DNA of 64,000 nt, from contig JAEHOE010000125.1 of NCBI GenBank assembly GCA_016858145.1, positions 1 to 64,000 on the forward strand, written 5' to 3'. Below, in pieces: positions 47,236 through 60,146 of the stretch. The notes below the pieces were generated by a model that was not told where the DNA came from, made no database searches, and was given only the letters and a program-made list of their open reading frames with translations. Position numbers and translations under genes: made by a program. This DNA comes from Edaphochlamys debaryana. Its lineage: Eukaryota; Chlorophyta; Chlorophyceae; Chlamydomonadales. The stretch's first letter is position 1. Each line of letters opens with the position of its first letter.

Positions 47236-50200
47236 ATGACGCCATATGTGCGCTTGGCCCACTGGGCCGTGGCGCTAGCATGGGTCTTGTCGGCTTCAGT
47301 CTCCGCGACGCACTTTCGTGCTGCTCAGCTTTCCTATCAAATCGTCAACAACCAGCTCGAACTCACGCTGACGTCCAGCTGGAGGCAAGTCGCGGCCTGC
47401 CGAGCATTGCGCCCGAGCGAGCGAAACCGGTTGATCGGGTCATCACGCGCAGTGCGTCCAGCTGACCCGCCTCTTTGCTTACAGGTATGACTTCTATGAT
47501 GTGACGAAGTTTGTTGGTTCGGGCGCCACTGGTTCGGGCTGCAGCGCGATCAGTATCCAGCACAACCAGGCGATTAATCCCGCCACCAACCTGCCTTATG
47601 ACCAAGTCGGCAACGACGCCACGGACGGCAGTGGCGAAACATACAAGAACTTCCGGTGCGTGGCGCTGCGCGGCGAGTCGCTGGGAGGTCTGTGCACGTT
47701 GCCTGGATGGAATGTCGTCAGGCGGGAGGCGGGCCGGACCAAGCATGTCGCGCCGTATTAGGCCACGTCCCCGTGCCAGTGCTGCTCGTGTCCCATGTCC
47801 CCGCTATGTCCCTGTCACCCGCCTGTGCACGCAGCACTATCAAGACGTTCAACCTGCCCTCTGGCGACTGCACCTTCACCTTCTCAAGTTGTTGCAGGTC
47901 AGCCGCCGGGCGACCCGCCCCTACGTGCGCCTTCCTCGCTACTAGCTGCACCTGACACCCTCCTGTACGCACCCTTTGCCACACAGGATCAGCACGCTTG
48001 TTTACGGACGTGACGATAACGAAGTCGTCACCTCTTTTTACAAGGCCGGCATATCGCCCTCGCCTCGCGCTACCTCGCCCGGTATCATGCAGGTACTTCG
48101 TAGTTGCGGGCAGCCATTGTTTGACGGCGCGGACATCTAGGGCGGGGCTAGTAACGCGCTTGCCAGGGCGGCCGTACACTCCCCTCAGCCGCCCATTGTC
48201 CCTTCTTTTATTCGCTGTTCCTCCCCGCAGATCGCCAAGGCGGCCTCGGCTGCTAATGTGGGCCTGGATGGGGTTGCGGGCCCTTGCGGTGTTAGTTGTG
48301 GGGTTGCTAGTAAGCTACGCGCACGTGATGACCGATCCAGTGCGACCAGTCCTTGTGTGGATCTATCCCTAACAAGCTCGCAAGCTGTACAAGCTAAAAA
48401 CTTCCGGTGCTCCCACGTACCGGGCTTTCCTCGCAGCCTACCTTCGTGTTCGTCCCCGTGTCCTACGACACGACAAAAGGCCCTTACACCTGTACTCTTG
48501 TGGCGGGCGGCATCGCTGGCGGCGCCTTCAGCGAGCTGTCCACCGCGGTCGTGGCAGGTGGCTGCAGGTGTGTACGGCCCTCGCGGGGTTCGGCTAAATA
48601 TTTGCCCCGGGGCAGCAGACCCCAGAGTAGGCGGGCACTGCTCAGGTAGCCCGCGTGCTCATTGAAAATACCCCTTGCTTACCTCGTGCTGCATACATAC
48701 CCTGCTCCATGTATGCGCAGAGTGTACTGGAACAACGCGGCGCGTGGGTACCTGGCTAAGGCTCCCTGCACGCTGCGTGTCCAACAAGGCTCTAATTACG
48801 TGGACAACGACTTCATCCTGGAGATTCAAACAAACGTCGGAAGCCCACCCGTGATCGCCGTCACTTATCAAGGGGCCCCGGTGACCCCGAGTACAGGTAC
48901 CCTGCAGTTCATTTTGGGCCAGTCTGTTCAGGTGAGTTTAGCTGGCTGCAGACCTTCGGTACTGGCCCTGACCTGAGAAAATGACGCCCTGATACCTAAC
49001 CCTCGTCCCCGATTCGCCGCTTAGGTTATCTTCAAGACTACCGACGTGGACGCTGGCGCTACGGTTGTGCTCTCCAGCAGCACCCTGCCTGCAATCGGCA
49101 GTCCCACTCTGGCCCCGCTGAGCGGCGCTGACAACCCGACTGCGCTCACCACCACCTTCAGCTGGACCCCACCTGCCGTGCAGCTCTCTCCCCAAACAGT
49201 GCAAGTCATTGCAACCGACAACAACCTCCTGCAGGCCACCGCCTCTTTTCAGTACATTGTGGTGGACAAGACGCCTCCAGTCGTAACCGTGCCTACTTCA
49301 CCCATTGTGAAAGAGGCCACCGGCCCCTCCGGTGCCCCTGTTTCTTTCACAGTGTCTGCCAACGATAATGTTGACGGCGCTCTCACCCCCACGTGCACTT
49401 GGGCCTCTGGCTCGACGTTCCCGCTGGGAATCACCACAGTCGTCTGCACCGCCACGGATGCTGGCGGCAACAGTGCTTCCGGCAGTTTTACTGTCGAAGT
49501 TCGTGAGTGGCGCACGTTTCATTGTCGGTTGCAATCCCGGATGTTTGCCGTCACTGCTCTCTGAGCATGTCACCGACCCCTCTTCTCCCTGCGCTCCTCC
49601 CGCGCCGTCCCCCAGGAGACACCACCCCGCCAGTCGTCACCGTGCCCTCCAACATGGTGATTGAGGCTACCGGCTTCTCTGGTGCCGTTGCCACCTTCAC
49701 TGCCAGCGCCACTGATATCGTTAGCGGCGCTCTCGCCGCCTCGTGCACTCCAGCCTCCGGCTCCATGTTTGCGCTGGGTACCACAACCGTCACCTGCAAA
49801 GCCACAGATGGCAAGAACAACGTTGGCACGAATTTCTTCACCGTTACCGTTCGTGAGTGGGCAGTAGCACCCCGGAAGCGGTGGGCTGAAGATGGGTGGC
49901 ATGAGCGGTCGACATATATGCCGAACGGCGGCCGAGCTGCTTGCCTTGCAATGCAGGCTCACCCCTGCTTGTGTCGCCCCGCCCCCACACGCCCCCATCC
50001 TTTCAGGCGACACGACCCTGCCAGTCGTAACCGTGCCCGCAAACATTGTGGCGGAGGCCACCTCCTCCGCCGGTGCCACAGTTACTTTCTCAGCCACTGC
50101 CAGCGATGCCGTGACCGTCTCCGTCGCCGCCTCGTGCACTCCGGCCTCGGGGTCCACGTTCCCTCTGGGTACCACAACCGTCACCTGCACCGCGACGGAT

Positions 50201-53200
50201 GCCGCCGCCAACAGCGCTTCAAAGACTTTCAACGTCAATGTTCGTGAGTTGTGGGGAGTACAAAAGAAGGCAAGGGCAGAGGTGTATATGCGTTGTCAAT
50301 AGTCTGGTCCCTGATGGCAGACTTAATTTAATGTACGTGCGCCCTTGACTCTCAGCCACACTGTTGCTTTTTTTTCCAGAGGACACCACTGCGCCAGTTG
50401 TGACCGCGGGCCCCGACCAAGTGATTGAGGCCACCGGCCCCTCTGGTGCCACAGCCACCTTCTCTGCCAGTGCCTACGATACCGTTAGCGGCGCTCTCGC
50501 CGCCTCGTGCACTCCAGCCTCAGGGTCCACGTTCTCTCTGGGTACTACTCAAGTCACTTGCCGAGCTACGGATGTCGCCGGCAACACCGGGTCAAGTTCG
50601 TTCAATGTGAAAGTCCGTGAGTGGGCAGCGTGGAGTGATGGGAACGGACAGAGGGATATCATGACTTCCCGATATGCTGGGCTTGACGTGCGCGACATGC
50701 CTCCACTGTGTGGCCCCGCGTGCAGAGGACACCACCGCACCAACCATAACCGTGCCCCCCAATCAAGTAGTTCAGGCCACCACCTCTGCCGGTGCAACCG
50801 TGTCTTTCACCGCCACCGCCAGCGACGCCGTGACCACCGCCATCACGGCCTCGTGCATTCCGGCGTCCGGTTCCACGTTCCCTTTGGGTACCACACAAGT
50901 CGCTTGCGGTGCCACTGATGCCGCCGGCAACACTGGATCGAATTCCTTCTCTGTCCTCGTACGTGAGTGGTCAGGACACAGATGGGAATGGGTGGGACAA
51001 CCAGCTGCTATCCTCACGCTTGCTTGATAGTGTAATATAAACAAACCCCGCTCCGCAGAGGATACTACCGCGCCAGTCGTCACTGTACCCGCTGACATAA
51101 TATCCGAGGCTACTGGTCCAACCGGTGCACCCGTCATTTACACTGCCAGTGCCTACGATACCGTTGACGGCGCTCTCATCCCCACGTGCGCTCCGGCCTC
51201 CGGCTCCACGTTCACGCTGGGTACCACGACCGTCACCTGCACCGCCACTGACCGGGACCACAACATTGGTTCCAATTCTTTTGATGTCACCGTTCGTGAG
51301 TAGGGAGGGGTGGATGTTGGGTTGTACCCGGGTTACCCCGAGGGGCACGAAACCCAAGTCTTGCGTGGGCATACGATACACAACTCTGGCTCCTGTCGGC
51401 CCTGCCTTCTCGCCCATTTGCACTCCCTCTCTCTTATTTGCAGGCGACACCACCCCGCCAGTCCTAACCGTGCCCGCCGACTTTGTGAAAGAGGCCACCG
51501 GCGCCTCTGGTGCAATCGTCACGTACTCCGCCACCGCCATTGATATTGTGTACGGCAGTATCACCCCGACTTGCACTCCGCTGGCCACTGGATCCACGTT
51601 TCCCCTGGGTACTACAACTATCTCGTGCACCGCCACGGATGTCGATGGCAACAGTGCTACCACGGTTTTTCAAGTCACCGTTCGTGAGTGCGCAGCGCAT
51701 AGCACAAAAGGCTAGGCACCCCGAGCTTAGCCGCCGCAAGTGCCATAAGTACTCTATGTGAGCATGCCGAAGAAGACTCGCTAACCCGGCTTCTGCCACC
51801 CTGCCCACTCTTTCCATTCCGTTCAGGCGACACCACCGCGCCGGTCGTAACCGTGCCCGCCAACATTAGGACAGAGGCCACCGGCCCCTCCGGTGCCATT
51901 GTCACCTTCGCCGCTAGCGCCACTGATATCGTCAGCGGCGCGCTCATCTCCTCGTGCACTCCGGCCTCCGGCTCCACGTTCGCGCTGGGTACCACGTCCG
52001 TCACCTGCACCGGCACGGACGCTGCCGGCAACACTGGCTCGAGTGCCTTTAACGTCATCGTTGGTGAGTACACTATTGGGGCATCAATACGTAATTTGGG
52101 CACTTGAATTGGGCCGGTGCTTCTTGAGCATCATCCCGGCTTCTGCGCCCCGCCCACGTACCCCCTTCCGGGCTGCAGTCGATACCACCGCGCCAGTTGT
52201 GACCGTGGGCCCCAATCAAGTGATAGAGGCCACCGGCCCCGATGGTGCCACTGCCGTCTTCAGTGTAAGCGCCAGCGATGCCGTCACCACCGACGTCTCC
52301 CCCTCGTGCGATTGGGCTTCCGGCGCCACGTTTCCGCTGGGCACCACAACCGTCGCATGCACCGCCAGCGATGGCGCCAACGTTGGCTCTGCCACTTTCA
52401 CGGTTACCGTTCGTGAGTGGGCAGCGTCTAGGCACGATGGGTACCCTGTTGTGGACGGACTGAGGGCAGCTAGTGCAGCTGGTACCGAGGGTGTGGCAGC
52501 GCCACGCTCGACTTGCATGCCCTGCAACTAACGCTCGACTTGCATGTATGCCCGGCGGCCAATGCCCTCGCAGGGGACACCACCGCGCCAGTTGTGACGG
52601 TGGGCTCTGACCAAGTGATTGAGGCCACCGGCCCCTCTGGTGCCGTCGCCACCTTCAGCGCCAGTGCCAGCGATGCCGTGACTACCTCCGTCACCGCCTC
52701 GTGTGATTCGACTTCCGGATCCACTTTCGCGCTGGGTGTCACAACCGTCGCCTGCACCGCCACAGATGTTGCTGGCAACGTTGGCAGGAACTCCTTCACT
52801 ATTACCGTTGGTACGTGGGCAGCACGCAGGAAGGGATGGCACGACCGGTGCAGGCACTTATTATCTGACTGCCCGACACCTGAGTGTGACATCAACATTC
52901 CTCCAACCCCCAGTGGATACAACCGCGCCTGTCATATCCCTGCCCGCTAGCTCAACCATCGAGGCCACCGGCCCCGCTGGTGTCACCGTCGTCTACACCG
53001 CCAGTGTCATTGATATTGTTGACGGGTCTGTGACCCCTGTGTGCGCTCCGACCTCCGGCTCGAGTTTCCCGTTGGGAGTCAACCCGGTTACTTGCACCGC
53101 CACGGATTACGCGGGCAACAGCTTTACAGACCTTTTCTATGTCACTGTTGGTAAGTGCGCAGCGCACACTGGCCACACAACGCCTTTGGGACGATTGGAA

Positions 53201-56200
53201 CGAAACCCCGCTACCCTGTCCGCAGAGGACACCACCCCGCCAAGCCTGTCCGTGCCCTCTGACATTACTGTCGAGGCCACCGGCTCCACCGGTGCCGCCG
53301 TGACTTTCACCGTCACCGTTAGCGACACCGTGACCACCTCTATCGGCGCCTCGTGCACTCCGCTGGCCTCCGGGGACACGTTCCCTCTGGGAACCACAGT
53401 GGTCACCTGCACCGCCACGGATGGCTCGGGCAACACTGTTTCCAAGAGCTTCAACGTCTTCGTAGGTGAGACGGGCGCAGAGCGACGGGTGAACTCGATG
53501 GCACATAAAGTCAGCTGATATCCCCATGCCTGACATTTATTACCTGGTGCCCACATAACCGTGCTCTAACCCCCTGTCGCTCTTCAACCCTGCCCCTTTC
53601 AGAGGACACCACTGCGCCAGTTGTGACCGCGGGCCCTGACCAAGTGATTGAGGCCACCGGCCCCTCTGGTGCCGTTGCCACCTTCACTGCCAGCGGCACT
53701 GATATCGTCAGCGGCGCTTTCATCCCCACGTGCACTCCGGCCTCCGGCTCCACGTTCGCGTTGGGTACCACACAAGTCACCTGCACCGCCACGGATGGCT
53801 CCAGCAACACTGGCTCGAGTTCGCTCACTGTTACCGTTCGTGAGTGGGCGGCGTGGTGGGAACGTGCGAAAAGTATATCCGCGTGAATTTTCATTCGAAG
53901 TGCCGGGCTTGACGTGAGCGACATGCTTCCATCCACTGCTATCGCCCCATCCCACAGAGGACACCACCAAGCCAGTCGTAACCGTGCCCCCCAATCAAGT
54001 GGTTCAGGCCACCACCTCCGCTGGTGCAACCGTGTCTTTCACCGCCACTGCCAGCGACGCCGTGACCACGGACGTCACCGCCTCGTGCACTCCTGCCTCC
54101 GGCTCCACGTTCACGCTGGGTATCACGACCGTCACCTGCACCGCCACGGATGCCGCCACCAACACTGGCACGAAATCCTTCGACATCACCGTTCGTGAGT
54201 GGGCAGCAGCGCTCAGTCCAAGTGGACTCGGCTGGCAGTGACCGCATGCCTGACTACCGACGTGCCCCCGTGCAGAAGACACAACCGCGCCAATCGTAAC
54301 TGTACCCGCCGACCTCACGATTGAGGCTACCGGTCCATCTGGTGCACCCGTCAGTTTCTCTGCCAGCGCCATTGATATCGTGGGCGGCGCGATCAACCCC
54401 ACGTGCATTCCTGCCTCCGGATTCACGTTCCCGCTGGGTACCACGACCGTCGTCTGCACCGCCACGGATGGCTCCAATAACGCTGGCACTAATCACTTCG
54501 ATGTTACCGTTAGTGAGTGTGGAGTGATGCACGGGTGAAAAAGGCTTCTTGCATTGTCGGTCAAACACCCGGCCCTTCGCCCCGTCCCACAGAGGACACC
54601 ACCCCACCTGTCGTATCCGTGCCCTCCGATATTACTGTCGAGGCCACCGGCTCCGGTGGTGCGACCGCATCTTTCACCGTCACCGTTAGCGACATCGTGA
54701 CCACCGACGCCATCGCCCTGTGCGATTCGGTTTCCGGATCCACGTTCCCGCTGGGAACCACACAAGTCACCTGCACCGCCACGGATGCTGCTGGCAACAG
54801 CGTTACTGAGTACTTCTACATAAACGTTGGTGAGTGGAGCGCAAAGAAGGCATGGTTCGGGATGCGGTTTCAATCCGGTAGTTAGTCCAGATGCTGCAAT
54901 CCCGTGTGCTTTGACGCCGCTGCTACACTCCTGCCAATCCGCACGACGGATGAGCACAGTTCTGGCTGGATGATTTGATACCTGAATCTGGCCGCATCTG
55001 TAACTTACATGCTGCCATTGTCGGCCCGCGCGCTCCCCATGCATCCCACAGAGGATACTTCCGCGCCAGACGTATCTGTGCCCGCAAACATTGTGGAAGA
55101 GGCCACCGGCCCCTTTGGTGCAAGCGTCAGCTTCGCCGCCACTGCCAGCGACGCCGTGACCACGGACGTCACCGCCTCGTGCACTCCTGCCTCCGGCTCC
55201 ACGTTCGCGCTGGGTACCACGACCGTCACCTGCACCGCCACGGATGCCGCCACCAACACGGGCTCGAGTACCTTCACTGTTACCGTTCGTGAGTGGGCAG
55301 CGCCTGCAGGGAAGGAAAAACCCAGTGTGGATTGCTGCGCACAGAAGGGGTGTGTGGTCCGGTCGTGTATGTTAAACAGTCCCATGACCTCTCCGCTTCT
55401 ACCCCCTCCGCCTTCCAGGGGACACCACCCTGCCTGCGGTTAACGTGCCGTCCGGCATAACAGTTGAGGCCACCGGCCCCTCTGGTGCCGTCGTCACCTT
55501 CAGTGCCAGTGGCAACGATGTCGTGGGCATTGACACCTTCTCATGTGATGCGACCTCCGGATCTACGTTCGCGCTGGGTGTCACAGTTGTCACCTGCACC
55601 GCAAAGGACACCTCCGGCAACACTGCTACAAACACGTTCTCAATCACTGTTCGTGAGTACGGACGAGCACAGTTCTGACAGGATGATATAGGCACACGTG
55701 CATACCTGAATCTGGCCGCCTTTATAACTTATATGCCGCCAGTGCTGCGTGTGCCGTTAAGAGCATACATGCCGTTAAGACATGATTTTTTGTCGGCCCG
55801 CACGCTGCCCATCCTACAGAGGATACTTCCGCGCCAGACGTATCTGTGCCCGCAAACATTGTGGAAGAGGCCACTGGCCCCTCAGGTGCCGTTGCCACTT
55901 TCACTGCCAGCGGCACTGATATCGTCAGCGGCGCGCTCATCACCTTGTGCACTCCTGCCTCCGGCTCCACGTTCGCGCTGGGTACCACTACCGTCACCTG
56001 CACCGCCACGGATGCCGCCACCAATACTGGCTCGAGTACCTTTACTGTTACCGTTCGTGAGTGGGCAGCGTACATTATGAGCATGCCGAAGAAGACTCGC
56101 TAACCCGGCTTCTGCCACCCTGCCCATTCCGTTCAGGCGACACCACCGCGCCGGTCGTAACCGTGCCCGCCAACATTAGGACAGAGGCCACCGGCCCCTC

Positions 56201-58192
56201 CGGTGCCGTTGTCACCTTCGCCGCTAGCGCCACTGATATCGTGGGCGACTCGATCACCCCGACGTGCACTCCGGCCTCCGGCTCGACGTTCGCGCTGGGT
56301 ATCACGACCGTCACCTGCAAAGCCACGGATGCCGCTGGCAACGTTGGCCAGAATTCCTTCACTATTACCGTTGGTGAGTGCCAGTGCGGTGGTGTTGGTT
56401 GGGTGATGCCACAATGGATGCACCGGGGTGACGCGGGGCAGCACGTCGGCTCGGGGCGGACGTTTGCAGGGTCTGTCGCAACACGACACCTGCCCTCCGC
56501 ATCCCTGCCGCAGTTGACACAACCCCGCCAGACCTTTCTTGTGGCGAACTCGACGGGCCAGTAGTTTCTTGCAATTTGGCGATTGTTGCGGAGGCCACCA
56601 GCCCGGATGGCGCTGTCGTCACATTTACCCCCCCCATTGCTACGGACGCTGTGGGCGGCCCTGTCGCCGTCACGTGCACTCCACCTTCTGGATCCCTCTT
56701 CCCGCTGGGATACACGAGCGTCGACTGCATCGCCAGGGATGCCGCCGGCAACTCTGACGTCGTGGGCGTCGATGTGACCGTCAGTAAGTACGGGCGAACT
56801 GCGGGACTGCACTCTTCGTCAGCCCAGGTTGGCACGAGGTGTCCGTGCCTGCGGCCTGTCCAGACCGCATTCACGAGGTCGCAAGCCCGGCGCGAGCGTG
56901 TCACGTGCTGACACGTTTTGACATGTCGGCTTGCCCACCCCGTAGGGGACACCACCCCGCCCGTCATCACGTCACCTCCGATCTCGGTTACTGGGACCAC
57001 CGCATTGGGCGCTCCCTCCGTGACCTACACGGGGCTGGTCGTTACCGACGCCGTCACCCCTGTCATCACTCCTGTCTGCAACCCCCCTTCGGGCTCCGCC
57101 TTCATTTACGGCACGACCACGGTCAGCTGCACCGCGACCGATGCCGCCGGCAACGTTGGCAGTGCCACTTTCACGGTCACCGTCACTTTCTGCGATTTCA
57201 GCGGCTTCCTCCCTCCTCTCGTGAATGCCCCGGCCGTCAACTACGTATCTTCCCTAACGGTGGGCGGTGCTGTGCGGTTGGGGCTGTGCGGGGAGGAGGG
57301 GTCTCGGTGGCTATCCCGCCATTCATCCCTGTGCCCAAACCTATTGAATTTTGCCCCTCGACAGGCTCTGCCGATCAGTTGGTCGTGTGGCGGCAGCTAT
57401 TTTGGTCAGAATCCGCTCGCCCCAGGCTACCCCAAGCTGGTCGCTGTGTCGTGCAGCACCTTCCCACCCGACCCCAGCCCAAGCCCCAAGACGGCGAAGC
57501 CAAGCCCAAGCCCCAAGACGGCGAAGCCAAGCCCAAGCCCAAGCCCCAAGCCAAGCCCAAGCCCAAGCCCAAGCCCCAAGACGGCGAAGCCAAGCCCAAG
57601 CCCCAAGACGACGAAGCCAAGCCCAAGCCCCAAGACGGCGAAGCCAAGCCCAAGCCCCAAGACGAGGAAGCCCAGCTCTAAGCCCAAGCACCGGCGCTCG
57701 CTCCTCGGTGACGGCGACAGTAACTACAACTGGGACAGGTCGAGCAGCGGCGACTCCTACAAGTACAACTCAGTCGTCACGTGAGAATCGGCGATGTTTG
57801 TGTGCCACTATGTTGCTTGCATTGTTCCCAAGTCCACATCGGGTCCCCGGCACCGCCACCGTGACAATGTCCTCACTATGCGCTGACAGGTATTCCGGGG
57901 GCAACTACTACATGGGCTACAACCTCGGCGACAAGCCCCAGTGCCAGACCCTGAACACGTGCTACCAGCTGCAGGTCGGTGTGGCATGTGCGTGCTATGT
58001 GCCGCGTGTGTGGCATGTGCTATGTACACGCGTGGGACAAAGTCCGGCATCCATGTGCGCATAACCCTTGGAAACACGCCCGATCCTTCCCCTGACTCTT
58101 CCGCTCAGATCGTCCTCAAGAATTGTCCCGGAGTTGTCCGCACGTTCAACATCAAGGTCGTGCGCGGCAAGGATGACGACAGGCGCTCGTAG
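47236..58192 (+). CDS. Giant secreted HYR-repeat matrix protein, about 32 exons
   Basis: Exons 1-8: 47236-47384, 47485-47655, 47835-47897, 47987-48092, 48231-48257 (end uncertain), 48437-48567, 48721-48931, 49025-49502. Then come 20 HYR exons (listed separately), 56946-57259, 57365-57780, 57890-57974 and 58109-58192 (TAG). Phases agree throughout, giving about 2335 aa. Residues 1-24 are a signal peptide (core AVALAWVLSASVSA). Residues about 25-286 form an N-terminal domain opening THFRAAQLSY, with VYGRDDNEVV further on, of a type I recall from algal HYR proteins. HYR repeats follow to about residue 2110. A PSPSPKTAK-type shaft (about 2177-2250) resembles hydroxyproline-rich wall glycoproteins. 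The end carries YSGGNYYMGYN and several Cys. HYR is an immunoglobulin-like adhesion module known from hyalin. No membrane anchor is seen, so a wall/matrix role is inferred. Intron 1 begins with GC (gcaagt). Confidence 0.82.
49616..56783 (+). repeat. Array of 20 single-HYR exons, all phase 1-1
   Basis: Exons: 49616-49852, 50007-50243, 50380-50616, 50726-50962, 51059-51295, 51444-51683, 51827-52063, 52179-52412, 52574-52810, 52914-53150, 53226-53465, 53603-53839, 53958-54194, 54276-54512, 54593-54829, 55052-55288, 55419-55652, 55820-56056, 56137-56373, 56514-56783. Fifteen are exactly 237 bp and the rest are 234, 240 or 270 bp. Each encodes one repeat of the form DTTAPVVTVP, EATGPSGA, ASCTPASGSTF, LGTTTVTCTATD, FTVTV, with two Cys. 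Every exon enters and leaves after the first base of a codon, so any number can be added or lost without a frameshift. One further repeat lies in the preceding exon (49025-49502) and one in the following exon (56946-57259), making 22. Confidence 0.92.
57468..57690 (+). repeat. Ser-Pro-Lys shaft of the HYR protein (24-27-bp DNA repeat)
   Basis: Tandem aagcccaagccccaagacggcg-type units encode PSPSPKTAK and PSPSPSPKP motifs. Alternating Ser-Pro tracts are typical hydroxyproline O-glycosylation sites of volvocine cell-wall glycoproteins. The shaft is followed by a dibasic RR (KHRRSLL) that could be a processing site. That last point is inference. Confidence 0.85.
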
Positions 58193-60146
58193 ACACCGCT
58201 TGGTCCGTATGGGTGCTACGCTTCATTTGCAACCCTCGCTAGCATGAAAGTAGCCTTGCTAGCCAGCTGAATATGCGTGGTGCACGGGAGTGCTGATCGG
58301 AGCTCATACATGATACGAAGTTGATGTACATGCACAGTAAAATACACAACGATGACTTAGCAGCACATGTCACTGATGCATTTCAGAATTGGTTGCTACA
58401 GTTGTAACCATCGCTACCAACGCAGGACAATGAAACATGTCTGCTTAACGACCGAAAGTTGGCTGTGCTAGGGAGGTGCTGGCATGCCGGCGCATGCCCG
58501 TCAGGTGGTGCTCTTGCCCGACCCCTCCGTCGGAGGAGGTCTCTTCTGTAAACACCGCATCTTTGTATCTTTGGGGTTGTGAGCGATACAGCAGCCCTTA
58601 GGTCCCCCTTGGGGTCAGCCACCAGCCACCCTAGGCACCTGCCCCTCGCAAGTCTGTGTACGTATCCTCGCCCGACGCCCCCCTGCAGGCCTTCCCGAGC
58701 CCTGTGCATCTCTTATAGGGGGCTGCACGAGTGGCTCTGGAGGGTGTTGGAGGGCTCTGAGCGGTCGTGCATGGCGGCATGACCCTGTGGGGTGTTGGGG
58801 GAGGGGGTGGCGGGCATAGCCCCCGCGCAGTACACAAGCAACAAGGCCATCTAGCACTACACGGAGCGGTACGCGCAGAAGATGTAGTCGGTGATGCGGC
58901 TGATAGCGGCTATGCTAGAGTAACCGGCATGCTGTGGCTGCCGATGATGTAGAGCTGCGCCGGTTACCGCTAGCAGACTGATACTGGGCCTATGGGATAC
59001 AGGCGCGAATAGCACTTTCCTGAGCCGCTTGAAGAAGCCCCCAGCCGTGAAGCGTGCCAGTCCACTATGGTCATCATGCGCGAGCGGCCTCACCTGCAGG
59101 TGGTGGAGACGAAGAAGACGAGTCAGCTGCAGCCCTAACCGAGCGTGAAGTCCGGTGTGTGCAAAATGCGAGCTGGGGCAAAGAAGCCGGCTGCGGGTGG
59201 CCGCCTGAAGGGCTGAGCTCCCTGGTGTCGTACGAGGCGGGCGGAAGATGTTACCGTGAAGATGCTGACCCCGAACCCAACCCGTGCGTCTAGGAGCTAC
59301 GTGAAGCGGCGGGAGAAAAGGAGTTCTGGGGGCCTAGGGCAATACGTGCCCGGGACGGAGACCAGGAGGAGCCGGAGGTGGAGCGGCGTGGCGGGGGTGC
59401 GAAGGTGCGAAGTGGGAAGTAGCGTAGTCTGATGCAGCATCGCTCGTAGACACCGGCCGCATCGACCGGTCGACATAGAGATACACGCGACGGGGCTGCG
59501 CAGAGTTGACCGGCCTGAGCGTCGGCTGGGTGCTGGACAGCTGTGACGAAGATGAAGCCCAGCGGGCGTGCGGAAGTGGGAGGGTCGTGCGAGTCGTGTG
59601 CTGCTGCAGGTGGGGCCTGGGGCGTGGGCTGAGCGCGTCGGGCGGGGGAAGGGCGGCGGAGCCGCAGGCACAGACACAGAGACGGGAGGGCTGAGGCCCG
59701 AGGCATGGCCGTGGGGGACGACGGGCTGGGCTTCAGGCACGGAGGCGAGAGCCTGGGCTGCCAGCGTCGGGCAACGGGGCGAAGTTATATTCCTGTTTTG
59801 CTACATGTCCGGGCTCCGCTGAGCTCCCCGGTGATGACAGCCGTCCCATTTGTCCGTGCGTCCAAAACCATACTCCAAACCAGCCCTGCAGCCAACATGG
59901 GGGGACAACATACGTAAGGGGGACAACAAACATAGGGAGCTATTTGCAGAACAGAGGGGCACAAGGCGAGTGGCGACGACGAAGCCCGGCTGGGGGAGGG
60001 GGTGACGGCTGTGTGTGTGGGGGGGAGGGGGGTTGCGCCGCCGCCCGTCCCCGCCAGCCGAATCATGTTACGAGCTACTGTATTGCACTCAAACCAGTGC
60101 TGGAGTATATGTAGAGAGGGTGCTTGGCGCAGTGAGGTCAGAGTGC
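58193..60146. other. Downstream of the HYR gene; no supported gene
   Basis: After the HYR 3' UTR (to about 58430-58570) I see no exon with a known domain. The ORF at 59054-59293 on + and the Pro/Arg-rich ORFs on - lack motifs. First exons of the EGF gene could be hidden here, because that gene has no visible start. Confidence 0.4.
58403..58407 (+). promoter_or_regulatory. Polyadenylation signal TGTAA of the HYR gene
   Basis: tgtaa lies 211 nt past the TAG stop codon. A second tgtaa is at 58547-58551. Either is at a normal distance. Confidence 0.5.

Noticed and set aside
48258..48420. Longer version of HYR-gene exon 5 reading on past 48257
   Set aside because: It leaves no donor in the phase needed to join the well-supported exon at 48437. 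The short 27-nt exon fits, although its end remains uncertain.
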